Shown in pieces: positions 47,731 to 55,935 of a stretch of DNA of 64,000 nt. Origin of the DNA: Mesorhizobium sp. Root554 (GTDB taxonomy: Bacteria; Pseudomonadota; Alphaproteobacteria; Rhizobiales; Rhizobiaceae); assembly GCF_001427025.1 (NCBI RefSeq), contig NZ_LMGA01000001.1, positions 1,437,943-1,501,942 on the forward strand, given 5' to 3'. The position numbers and the translations under genes are program-made. The notes below the pieces were generated by a model, which had not been told where the DNA came from, searched no databases, and saw nothing but the letters and a program-made list of their open reading frames with translations. Each line of letters begins with the position of its first letter. Position 1 is the first letter of the stretch.

Positions 47731-49494
47731 ATGAATACGGCTGCGAATGGCAGCGGGATGCGGACCTCGTTCTTGGCGCGCGCGGGCTTCGCCTCGCCGC
47801 TGGTGGTGCTTGCCTTGGCCGTGCTTGTCGTCGCGGTCCTGTCGGCGATACCGCTCGTCCTTCCCATCGGCTCCATGTACTGGGACGTGTTCGTCTATTA
47901 CGACGCCGCCAACCGCATCGCCTCCGGGCAGGTTCCGGTCACCGACTTCTTCACACCCGTCGGCCCGCTCGGCTACTATCTGTTCTCCGGCTTTCTGGCG
48001 GTGTTCCCGAACGCGCATCCGACACTGATCGCGCATTGGTCGCTGCTGCCGGTGACGGTGCCTTTGATGGCGCTGATCCTGTGGGACGTCGACCGCCGCT
48101 CGCGGCTGACGGCGTTCGGCCTGCTGGTGCCGTTCCTGATCTTTGCGCTGCTGCCGTTCAACACGCGGGAATTCTATCCCTTTCCCGGTTCCGATGGCTT
48201 TGGCATCTACAACCGCCACGCCTCGCAGCTCATCTACGTGCTGGTCGCGGCGCTGGTGTTCGTACAGCAGCGCAAGCTTCTAACCGCCATCGTTATCGCC
48301 ACCATGGCGGCGCTGTTCTTCCTCAAGATTACCGGCTTCGTCGCTGGCGGCCTGATCGCCGCCTTCGCGCTGCTGGCCGGCCGGCTGCCGCTGCGCCATG
48401 CGCTTGTCTCGGCCGGCATCTTCCTGGCCATGCTGGCGCTGGTGGAAATCCCGACCGGCATGGTGAGCCGCTACATCATCGACATCGCCATCCTCATCAG
48501 CCTCAACAGCGAAACCATCGGTCCACGCTTCTTCCAGGCGGCATCGAACGGCTTTGGCATCATCGCCCCGGCCGGTATCCTGGCGCTGGTGCTGATGTGG
48601 TCGGACAGGGCAGCGCTGACACGTCAGTTTGCTTCCGGCTGGCGCAATCGCAGCGCCGGCGAACTGGCCGTCGCCATCAACCGCGGGCCATTCTGGCTGA
48701 TCACCATGATCGCCTCAGGCATCCTGTTCGAAACCCAGAACACCGGCAGCCAGGCCTTCATCTTCTTCTGGCCCGTCGTCCTCGGCATCCTGCTCCACAC
48801 GCCGGCCCTGTTGCCCAGGCCGAAACTGTTCGTCACCGTTTTCACCCTCGCCGCGGCGATCGCGCTCCCGCCCATGGTCAAGGTCCTGGAGCGCGCCGCC
48901 CGAACCTATATCGGCACGGTCAAGAACGTTGCGCTCGATCATTCGAACCTCGGCACGCTGGGCGACGTCTCCATGCGCGAGGCCGTCGCGGAGCGCGTCG
49001 ACCGGATGCTGCGCTTTTATCCGCAGCACCGGCAGCTCTATGACGATCTCGTCGCCACGGGCGAACTGCCGACCCCGATCTTCTATTCGGATTTTGATTT
49101 CCAGGTCATCTATCTGGCGACGACCAGCCGCGCGGTAGACTCCATTCGGGCGCTGGAAGCGGCGAAAGGGGTCCGTTTCGAGACGATGATGTCGCTGAAC
49201 TTCGTCAACCCGTTCCCTTATCTGATGGACAGGCTGGCGCCCCGGCACATCGCCATCGGCGCCGACCCGACGCGGGCGGTGCCGCCGCCCGGCTCGCAGG
49301 AAGACCGCGCCGTCGCCGATACCGACATAGTGCTCTACCCCACCTGCCCGCCGACGACATCGAACGCCGAGCTCTACAAACTGTATGAAAAGCCGCTGGC
49401 GGATCATCTTCGCATAAAGCTCGACGATTGCTACGATGCCTTCGTGCATCCGAAATATGCAGCAGCGCTGGGACTCGGCCCGGCCGCGCAATAA
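47731..49494 (+). CDS. Polytopic membrane protein, GT-C glycosyltransferase-like
   Basis: A 587-residue protein with about ten membrane helices and a large C-terminal soluble domain. The first loop has acidic/aromatic residues (MYWDVFVYYDAANRIASGQVPVTDFFTPVGPLGYYLFSGF) arranged as in GT-C glycosyltransferases and mannosyltransferase-like proteins, which use polyprenyl-phosphate sugars. It is convergent with and directly beside the aminotransferase/UbiA/DprE1 cluster, which could make its lipid-linked donor. I do not assign an acceptor. A perfect 13-bp bidirectional terminator separates it from the aminotransferase gene. Confidence 0.7.
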   Translation: MNTAANGSGMRTSFLARAGFASPLVVLALAVLVVAVLSAIPLVLPIGSMYWDVFVYYDAANRIASGQVPVTDFFTPVGPLGYYLFSGFLAVFPNAHPTLIAHWSLLPVTVPLMALILWDVDRRSRLTAFGLLVPFLIFALLPFNTREFYPFPGSDGFGIYNRHASQLIYVLVAALVFVQQRKLLTAIVIATMAALFFLKITGFVAGGLIAAFALLAGRLPLRHALVSAGIFLAMLALVEIPTGMVSRYIIDIAILISLNSETIGPRFFQAASNGFGIIAPAGILALVLMWSDRAALTRQFASGWRNRSAGELAVAINRGPFWLITMIASGILFETQNTGSQAFIFFWPVVLGILLHTPALLPRPKLFVTVFTLAAAIALPPMVKVLERAARTYIGTVKNVALDHSNLGTLGDVSMREAVAERVDRMLRFYPQHRQLYDDLVATGELPTPIFYSDFDFQVIYLATTSRAVDSIRALEAAKGVRFETMMSLNFVNPFPYLMDRLAPRHIAIGADPTRAVPPPGSQEDRAVADTDIVLYPTCPPTTSNAELYKLYEKPLADHLRIKLDDCYDAFVHPKYAAALGLGPAAQ

Positions 49495-49511
49495 GCCGAC
49501 AACCGACAAAG

Positions 49512-49539
49512 AAAAAGCCGGGCAGTTGCCCGGCTTTTT
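49512..49539. terminator. Bidirectional rho-independent terminator
   Basis: Perfect 13-bp stem AAAAAGCCGGGCA / TGCCCGGCTTTTT with a 2-nt centre, between the convergent GT-C-like and aminotransferase genes; T-runs on both strands. Confidence 0.93.
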
Positions 49540-49583
49540 CGTCTCCAGGTTCGGCGGGTTTTTGCACCCGCCGCGTCTCCAGC

Positions 49584-51056
49584 TCAGCGCACCTGGCTCT
49601 TGACGAAATCCTTGACGATGGCAACGATGCCCCGCGAAAGCAGGCTGTCCAGCGCCTCGATAAAACGGTCGACATGCTCGCAGCCGCAGATCAGCGGCGG
49701 CTCCAGTCGGATGACGTTGCGGTTATACTCGGTGAAGGCCACCAGCACGTCGTAGTCGCGCAGCAAAAGCGCGCCGACGAAGCCCGACAGCGAGCCCTTC
49801 AGCTTGTCGTCCAGGACGCTCACGATCGGACGCAGCACCATTGGCAGCGTCTGCGAGAAGTCATGGAATTCCAGCCCGACCATCAGGCCCTTGCCGCGCA
49901 CGTCCTTGATGATCTTGGGGTGCTTGTCCTTCAGCGCCTGCAGGCGGCTCAGTAGATAGTCGCCGGTCGCCGCCGAATTGTCGATGAGGCCTTCGTCGTA
50001 GAGCAAATTGATGCCCTCTATCGCCGTCACGCAGGCCTCGCCCATGCCGCCGAATGTCGCCATGGCGTGGATCATCGCCGTCTTCGGCGTGCCGTAGGCT
50101 TTCATGTAGATGTCGCGCTTGGCGATCATCGCGCCCACTGCCGCCTTGCCGGCGCCCAGCGACTTTGCCAGCGCCGTCACGTCCGGCACGACGCCATAAT
50201 GCTCGAAGGCATAGAAGCGGCCGGAACGGCCGTAGCCGCACTGCACTTCGTCGGCCACCCAGAGGACGCCGTGCTTGTCGCACAGCGCCCGCAGCTTCTG
50301 CCAGTATTCCGCTGGCGCCTGGATGATGCCACCGCCGCCCTGGATTGTTTCCAGAACGATGACGCCAATCTCCGGGTCGTTCCTGAACAGGCGTTCCACA
50401 GCGTCGATGTCGCCGAAAGGAATGCGCACGGTGTTTTCCGCCATCTTGAAGTCGGCGCGGTAGAGCTGTCCATCGGTGATGCCCAGAACGCCCTTGGTCT
50501 TGCCGTGGAAGGAATTCTCCGCATAGACGATTTTCGGCCGCTTCGGGCCGGCGGCGCGTTCGGCGACCTTCACCGCCGCTTCCATCGCTTCGGAGCCGGA
50601 GGAGCCAAGGAACACCATATCGAGGTCGCCGGGCGAACAGGCGGCGATGTTATGCGCCAGCGCCGCCGCATATTGCGACATGAAGGCGATGGCGATCTCC
50701 TGCCGCTTCTCCTCCTGGAACTTGATGCGCGCATCGAGGATGCGCGGATGGTTGTGGCCGAAGGCCAGTGAGCCGAAGCCGCCGAAGAAGTCGAGGATCT
50801 TGCGGCCATTCTGGTCGATATAGAACATGCCTTCCGCCCGCTCGATCTTCACCTTGTGGAAGCCGAGCAGCTTCATGAAGTGGATCTGGCCGGGATTGAG
50901 GTGGTCCTTGAACAGGTCGGTGATGCGCGCGACATCGAGCGCCTTCGCCTGCTCGACGCTGATCAGATCAGGTTTTTTGACGGTGGCGGGCGACAGCGCC
51001 GGTGCGTCGATCACGGCGCGGGCAGCGGTCTGTTCAGGCTTGGTCATGACAGTCAT
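49584..51056 (-). CDS. PLP-dependent class III aminotransferase
   Basis: A 490-residue fold-type I enzyme. Markers are FIDQNGRKILDFFGGFGSLAFGHNHP, LGSSGSEAMEAAVKVA, WVADEVQCGYGRSGRFYAFEHYG and the PLP-lysine segment ALAKSLGAGKAAVG. The family transfers an amino group to aldehydes or ketones such as 4-aminobutyrate, ornithine or sugar-linked substrates. ATG 51056 follows aaggaga-type sequence (aggagaagaag). It is the last gene of the UbiA-to-aminotransferase cluster, 17 bp after the epimerase gene, so it may act on a product of that pathway. Sugar aminotransferases usually belong to a different (DegT) family. Confidence 0.85.
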   Translation of the reverse strand: MTVMTKPEQTAARAVIDAPALSPATVKKPDLISVEQAKALDVARITDLFKDHLNPGQIHFMKLLGFHKVKIERAEGMFYIDQNGRKILDFFGGFGSLAFGHNHPRILDARIKFQEEKRQEIAIAFMSQYAAALAHNIAACSPGDLDMVFLGSSGSEAMEAAVKVAERAAGPKRPKIVYAENSFHGKTKGVLGITDGQLYRADFKMAENTVRIPFGDIDAVERLFRNDPEIGVIVLETIQGGGGIIQAPAEYWQKLRALCDKHGVLWVADEVQCGYGRSGRFYAFEHYGVVPDVTALAKSLGAGKAAVGAMIAKRDIYMKAYGTPKTAMIHAMATFGGMGEACVTAIEGINLLYDEGLIDNSAATGDYLLSRLQALKDKHPKIIKDVRGKGLMVGLEFHDFSQTLPMVLRPIVSVLDDKLKGSLSGFVGALLLRDYDVLVAFTEYNRNVIRLEPPLICGCEHVDRFIEALDSLLSRGIVAIVKDFVKSQVR

Positions 51057-51073
51057 CTTCTTCTCCTCAAGCC

Positions 51074-52081
51074 TTACTCGGCGGGTACATGGCTGGTTGC
51101 GACGGCGTGGCCGTCCTTCTTGGCGCGGTATTCCTTGTAGGCGGCGATCAGCATGTCCTCGTCGCGATATTGAGGCGCCCAGCCGAGCTGGCGCTTTGCC
51201 TTGGAAACGTCGAGCACGCATTCCTCGTCGGCGATGAGATACTGCTCCGGATCCATGATCGGCATGTTCATCCAGTCGAGCAGGTCGAGCGTGCGCTTGA
51301 CCGCCCAGCCCGGCGTCGGCACCAGGATCGATTTCGATCCGGCGTGCTTGATCAGGTCGCCGAGCAGCTTGCGCACCGGCGGCGGGTTGAGCGAACCCAG
51401 ATTGTAGGCCTCGTTCGGCACGCCGGCCTTCCAGGCCGCGCGGCAGGCTTCGGCGCAGTCGAATACGGAAATGAACTGGTACGGGTTCTTGCCCGAACCG
51501 ATCATCGGCACCGGCAGGTTCCAGTCGATCAGCTTGAACAGCTTCTCGAGGATGCCGAGCCGTCCGGGACCGATGATGAGGCGCGGCCGAAACAGCGAGA
51601 TCGACATGCCGCGCTGGCGCCAGTCCGCCGCCAGTTCCTCGGTCCGCCACTTCGACAGGCCGTATTCGCCGAGCGGCGAAACAGGATGCTCCTCCGTCAT
51701 CGGATAGGTGACGGTATGGCCGTAGATCATATCGGTGGTGAAATGGACCAGCTTCGGCGCGCCGGCCTTGTCCATCGCCTCGATGATGTTGACGGTGCCG
51801 TGATAGTTCACCGGGAAGAAGAAATCGTGCCGCTTGGCCCGAACCTGGATCGGCGACAGCATCTTGGCCGACAGGTTGTAGACCATGTCGTCGGCCTTGA
51901 TCCCGACGGCGGCGACCGAAGCGGCATCCGTCACGTCGCAATGGACATGCTTCACCGACCGGTAATGCGACAGGTCGCTTTTGACGATGTCGGCGACGAT
52001 AACGTCCTGGCCATCGGCGACGAGTTTCGGAGCAAGGTGGCGGCCGACAAATCCGTCGCCGCCGAAAATGATGTGTCTCAT
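51074..52081 (-). CDS. NAD-dependent epimerase/dehydratase (extended SDR)
   Basis: A 335-residue nucleotide-sugar enzyme. The Rossmann motif is FGGDGFVGRHLAP, and the catalytic YxxxK is YGLSKWRTEEL. The family changes nucleotide-sugar stereochemistry or dehydrates them. It is coupled by an ATGA overlap to the small membrane transporter gene upstream and lies 17 bp before the aminotransferase gene. In the polyprenyl-pentose model it could process the lipid-linked or nucleotide-linked sugar, taking the place of DprE2 (which is a different short-chain reductase). Exact reaction undetermined. Confidence 0.87.
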   Translation of the reverse strand: MRHIIFGGDGFVGRHLAPKLVADGQDVIVADIVKSDLSHYRSVKHVHCDVTDAASVAAVGIKADDMVYNLSAKMLSPIQVRAKRHDFFFPVNYHGTVNIIEAMDKAGAPKLVHFTTDMIYGHTVTYPMTEEHPVSPLGEYGLSKWRTEELAADWRQRGMSISLFRPRLIIGPGRLGILEKLFKLIDWNLPVPMIGSGKNPYQFISVFDCAEACRAAWKAGVPNEAYNLGSLNPPPVRKLLGDLIKHAGSKSILVPTPGWAVKRTLDLLDWMNMPIMDPEQYLIADEECVLDVSKAKRQLGWAPQYRDEDMLIAAYKEYRAKKDGHAVATSHVPAE

Positions 52082-52506
52082 CGAACGATCTCGCTAATCT
52101 TTTCGGGCGAAAGGGAAGCCGTTTCCTGCTCGTGGCCGCTGCCGCCCTGGGCGATCAGCGCGGTGCCAAGGCAGATCGCGGCGATACCGGCGATGCGCCA
52201 GGCGTTCATGTCCTCGCGGAAGACGAAATAGGCGAACAACGCCACCGCCACATAGGCAAGACTGAGGAACGGATAGGCGAAGGAGAGCTCGACCTTCGAC
52301 AGCACGTAGAGATGCGACGCCATCGAGATGACGAAAGTGCAGAGGCCGAGGAACACCCAGGGGCTGAATACGATTTGCAACAGCTTCAGAACGGGATTGA
52401 CCCCCTCGAAGGAGATCGGCCCGAGCGACATCATGCCCTGCTTGAGCATGAGCTGCGCCGCCGCGTTGGTCATCACCGTAAAAAGTATGAACACTATGTA
52501 TTTCAT
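52078..52506 (-). CDS. EamA/SMR-type small membrane transporter (putative lipid-sugar flippase subunit)
   Basis: A 142-residue protein with four membrane helices (YIVFILFTVMTNAAAQLMLKQG, FSPWVFLGLCTFVISMASHLYVLS, LSFAYPFLSLAYVAVALFAYFVF, AGIAAICLGTALIAQGG). It resembles the SMR/EamA group that includes the ArnE/F undecaprenyl-phosphate-aminoarabinose flippase subunits. Positioned between the DprE1-like and epimerase genes, a role in moving a polyprenyl-phosphate sugar across the membrane is plausible. ATG 52506 is chosen at the first helix; a longer upstream frame is low-complexity. Ends with an ATGA overlap into the epimerase gene. Confidence 0.75.
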   Translation of the reverse strand: MKYIVFILFTVMTNAAAQLMLKQGMMSLGPISFEGVNPVLKLLQIVFSPWVFLGLCTFVISMASHLYVLSKVELSFAYPFLSLAYVAVALFAYFVFREDMNAWRIAGIAAICLGTALIAQGGSGHEQETASLSPEKISEIVR

Positions 52507-52535
52507 GGTCTTCGCTTCATTTGTTGATTCATTGC

Positions 52536-53885
52536 CTATTCCGCCGCCTGCGCCGGGACAGCCCGCCGCGCTGCCAGCTGCAAGGCCGTCCGCACCCAGA
52601 AATCCGACAGGAAGGCTAGGTCGCGCATCGTTTCCAGCCGCTGCCATTCCGGGAACGACGCCTCGAACGTCTCGGCGCTCATGCGCGCATCCTTGTAGGG
52701 ATTGACCGCACCGCCGGCATCCACCGTGATGCGGTCGAGTTCGGCCAGCAGCCGCAGAGTGGCCGCGCCATGGTTGGGGAAGTCCAGCGTCAGCGTATAG
52801 CCGGGGCGCGGGAACGACAGCAGCGCGGGTGAGCGCATCGCGCCGAACCGCTTCAGGACGGTCAGGAACGATCCCTGCCCGGCCTTGCGGGCGGCGGCAA
52901 GCAATTCGCGAACGGTTTCGCGCGCGGCGTCCTCGGGCAGCACGCTCTGGTGCTGGAACAGGCCTTTGGGACCGTAGAGCCTGTTCCAGTCGCGCACCCC
53001 GTCGAGCGGGAAGAAGAAGCCCTGATAGCCCGTCTGGTGGTTTTCCGCCCGGCCCTTGCGCCAGCGGTATGCCGCATTGAAAACTTTCAGGAACGGCCGG
53101 TTGAGGACCGTCAGCGGCGGCTGGAACGGCACGGAAAGCCGGCTTCCGCCCTGCGAGGCGACGCGCTGGCCGTGTTCAGCATGATTGCCGGTGAAAAGGA
53201 TACCGCGCCCGGCCTTGCGGCCACCGGCGAGCTGGTCGATCCAGGCAACCGCATACTCGTTGGCTTCGTCGGCCGCCGGCGCCAGGTCGAAATAGCCGTC
53301 GAGCCCGGCGAAAGGCACGGCCTTCTCGATGATGTCGAGCGAAGGCACCCGCATCAGCCGCATCGAGACCGACAGGATCAGGCCGGTCAGCCCCATGCCG
53401 CCGATGGTCGCCCAGAACAGGCGCGGATTGTCGGAAGGCGAACATTTGTAGGAACGGCCATCGGAACGCAGCAGCGTCAGCGCCTCGACATGGCAGCCGA
53501 ACGTGCCGCGCCGATGATGGTTCTTGCCATGCACGTCATTGGCGACCGCGCCCCCCAGCGTGACGAATTGCGTGCCGGGCACGACCGCCGGGAAGAAACC
53601 GAACGGCGCCGCGTGGGCGATGACGTCGGACAGCATGACGCCGGCATCGGCTTCCACCAGTCCGGTTTCGGGGTCGAACTTCAGCAGGCGGTTGAGCGAG
53701 CGCATGTCGACGACGGCGCCGCCATGGTTCTGGCACGAATCGCCGTAGGAGCGGCCATTGCCATAGGCGATCAGCGCCCCCGAACGCACGCCACCGGCTT
53801 TCAGCTGCGCAATCGCCTCTGACGCGGGCATGAAGCGCGACGCGGGAGGCGTGACCATGCCGAAACTCTGGTACGGAGCGCTCAT
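52536..53885 (-). CDS. DprE1-like FAD-linked oxidase
   Basis: A 449-residue flavoenzyme. The FAD-binding domain shows YGNGRSYGDSCQNHGGAVVDMRSLNRLL and TLGGAVANDVHGKNHHRRGTFG, nearly the motif of mycobacterial DprE1 (decaprenylphosphoryl-beta-D-ribose 2'-oxidase), and there is a C-terminal arabinono-lactone-oxidase-like domain. It probably oxidises a polyprenyl-phosphate pentose made by the adjacent UbiA protein. ATG 53885 overlaps the UbiA stop by ATGA, so the two are coupled. The known DprE1 inhibitor-target Cys387 position could not be confirmed here by eye. Alternatives: aldonolactone oxidase. Confidence 0.8.
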   Translation of the reverse strand: MSAPYQSFGMVTPPASRFMPASEAIAQLKAGGVRSGALIAYGNGRSYGDSCQNHGGAVVDMRSLNRLLKFDPETGLVEADAGVMLSDVIAHAAPFGFFPAVVPGTQFVTLGGAVANDVHGKNHHRRGTFGCHVEALTLLRSDGRSYKCSPSDNPRLFWATIGGMGLTGLILSVSMRLMRVPSLDIIEKAVPFAGLDGYFDLAPAADEANEYAVAWIDQLAGGRKAGRGILFTGNHAEHGQRVASQGGSRLSVPFQPPLTVLNRPFLKVFNAAYRWRKGRAENHQTGYQGFFFPLDGVRDWNRLYGPKGLFQHQSVLPEDAARETVRELLAAARKAGQGSFLTVLKRFGAMRSPALLSFPRPGYTLTLDFPNHGAATLRLLAELDRITVDAGGAVNPYKDARMSAETFEASFPEWQRLETMRDLAFLSDFWVRTALQLAARRAVPAQAAE

Positions 53886-55321
53886 GCCAGCCACGCCCCC
53901 ACGACGAGCAACAGCGCACCCATCAGGATGACGATCTGGCTGCGCCAGTCGCGCATGATGAACACAACCGGATCGTCGTGCAGTTCATCGCGCCGCGCCA
54001 GGATCCAGACGCGCATCGCCAGATAAAGCACGATCGGCGCAACCGGCCAGACCACCCAGGGATGGCTGTACAATTCGCGCACTTCATTGCTGTCGATGTA
54101 GAGCGCCAGAACCAGCGCCGAGGAAAAGGCCGAAGCCATGCCGGCCTGTGCCACGATCTCCTGGTCTTCGGTGCGGTAGCCGCGCCCGGCGATGCGCTGG
54201 CCTGCCGACAGCATGGTCGAGCGCAACTCGACATAGCGCTTCACCAGCGCCAGAGACAGGAAGAAGAAGGCCGAAAAAGCCAGCAGCCAGAACGAGACGT
54301 CGATGCCGGTCGCAGCGGTGCCCGCCAGGATGCGCATCGTATAGAGGCCGGCCAGCGTCAGCACGTCCAGCAGCAGCATCCGCTTGACCGCCAGCGAATA
54401 GGCCGTCGTGGCCACCATATAGCCGGCGAGCACGATCAGGAATTCGACCGGCAGGAACAGCGCCGTGCCGATACCCACCGCCAACAGCACGGCGATCGAG
54501 GCCAGGCCGAACGGAATCGACAGCATACCGCTCGCGAACGGGCGGTTGCGCTTGGTGGCATGTTGGCGGTCCAGCGCCAGGTCGAAGAAGTCGTTGACGA
54601 TGTAGATGGCCGACGCGACCGCTGAAAACGACACGAAGGCGAGCGCGCAGTCCTTGATCAGCGCCACGTTGAAATATTCATGCGACAGAACCAGAGGCAC
54701 CGCGATCAGTGTGTTCTTCAGCCACTGATGCACACGCAGCATCTTCAACACGGTGCGCAGCGTTGGTTTGGGCCCTGGCATGCTGTCGCCGCCGTGCTTC
54801 GCCTGCCACCGGGCGGCCGAACGGTCCGGCGCGACGACGATGGCGCGCCGCGCTGCGTCGAATACCTTGAGATCGTGCCTGCTGTTGCCGGCATAGTCGA
54901 ACCCGCCATCGCCATAGGCGGCGACCAGCGATGCACGCTTCTTGCCCGAAGTCAGATTTTCCTTGCCGTCCGTCGCCAGCACCCGGTCGAAAATGCCGAG
55001 ATGCAAGGCAATAGCCTCGGCGAATTTGCGCGGCGTGCCGGTGGCCAGCACGATCTTGCGGCCTTCGGCATGTTCGGCCCGCAAACGCTCAAGCAAGGGC
55101 TGCCGGTATGGCAGCGAGGCGGGATCGATGTCGACCCGCGCCGCGATTTCCTGCTTCAGGCGAGCCGGCCCGCCGGAAAGCCAGAACGGAATCAGAAAAA
55201 GATAAAGCGGATTCTTCTTGAGCAGCGCAAAGACGCCTTCCCACAGAAGATCGGTCGCGATCAGGGTGCCGTCGAGATCGACGGCCAAAGGTACTGCGTT
55301 CTTGTCTGAGCGCGCATCCAT
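53882..55321 (-). CDS. HAD phosphatase-UbiA prenyltransferase fusion
   Basis: A 479-residue two-domain protein. The N-terminal HAD part (about 1-190) has the DxDGT nucleophile motif VDLDGTLIATDLLWEG. The C-terminal membrane part (about 205-479, eight or nine helices) is a UbiA prenyltransferase with the Asp-rich NDFFDLALDRQHATKRNRP. UbiA proteins next to a DprE1-like oxidase are typically decaprenyl-phosphate 5-phosphoribose synthases (as mycobacterial Rv3806c), and the HAD domain could then remove the 5-phosphate. This combination is also like noeC of Azorhizobium, needed for D-arabinosyl Nod factors. ATG 55321 is used; the frame before it has no ribosome-binding site. Confidence 0.85.
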   Translation of the reverse strand: MDARSDKNAVPLAVDLDGTLIATDLLWEGVFALLKKNPLYLFLIPFWLSGGPARLKQEIAARVDIDPASLPYRQPLLERLRAEHAEGRKIVLATGTPRKFAEAIALHLGIFDRVLATDGKENLTSGKKRASLVAAYGDGGFDYAGNSRHDLKVFDAARRAIVVAPDRSAARWQAKHGGDSMPGPKPTLRTVLKMLRVHQWLKNTLIAVPLVLSHEYFNVALIKDCALAFVSFSAVASAIYIVNDFFDLALDRQHATKRNRPFASGMLSIPFGLASIAVLLAVGIGTALFLPVEFLIVLAGYMVATTAYSLAVKRMLLLDVLTLAGLYTMRILAGTAATGIDVSFWLLAFSAFFFLSLALVKRYVELRSTMLSAGQRIAGRGYRTEDQEIVAQAGMASAFSSALVLALYIDSNEVRELYSHPWVVWPVAPIVLYLAMRVWILARRDELHDDPVVFIMRDWRSQIVILMGALLLVVGAWLA

Positions 55322-55493
55322 TGCCCTGATTGCCCCAGTTCTGCCCCAGCGCCGTTTCCGGCACATCGGACATAGCTGTGAACAGGCTACGGAACGTTAA
55401 AGCGAGGGGTCTGAACAGCCGTCGGACCGGCTATTTCCCGCGTCATCGTTAAGCTGCGGTCAATTGAATCGCTAAAAGACGAGGAAAAGCGAA

Positions 55494-55516
55494 AAGGCCG
55501 GGACTGGCCCGGCCTT
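55494..55516 (-). terminator. Terminator of the small secreted protein gene
   Basis: Stem AAGGCCGGG / CCCGGCCTT with a 5-nt loop, 10 bp past the stop codon of the gene at 55527; on the minus strand the stem is followed by TTCGCTTTT. Confidence 0.8.
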
Positions 55517-55526
55517 CACTGTCCGG

Positions 55527-55790
55527 TTACTTGATCTTGGCGACGCCGCCGGAAATCTCGATCGTTTCGGAGCCGGTCAAGGCTTCAAGGTCGCCATTGG
55601 GCAGCGTCACGAAGCAGCCGCCCGAGCAGAACTGCACGGTTTCCCCGCCTGCCAGGTTGAGTTCGCTTTTCGAACCGCCTTCCGTGACGATCAGGGTGCG
55701 CGTTTCCGAATCCCGGTTCACGGCGCTGGCGCCGAAAGCGGAGCCGGCCGCTGCGAGAAAGGCGACGGCGGCGATGAGGGACTTCCACAT
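55527..55790 (-). CDS. Small secreted protein, unknown function
   Basis: An 87-residue protein with a signal peptide (MWKSLIAAVAFLAAAGSAFGASA). The mature part is short and beta-rich with repeating Glu/Ser/Thr (RDSETRTLIVTEGGSKSELNLAGGETVQF) and two Cys separated by three residues (FCSGGCFVTLPNG), which could be a disulfide or metal site. No family recognised. Monocistronic with its own terminator; envelope location is likely. Confidence 0.7.
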   Translation of the reverse strand: MWKSLIAAVAFLAAAGSAFGASAVNRDSETRTLIVTEGGSKSELNLAGGETVQFCSGGCFVTLPNGDLEALTGSETIEISGGVAKIK

Positions 55791-55935
55791 TGCGATCTCG
55801 GTGTTTCCACCGCCTCTGTTGCACTGAGCAAGGCATTCCCGCTCTTGCCGACCAGTCTATAGAGGAAGCAATGTGAACCGCAACTGAATGCCTCATTCAT
55901 GCCGCAATTGGTTTTGGCAGGGGTGGACAGCGGCG

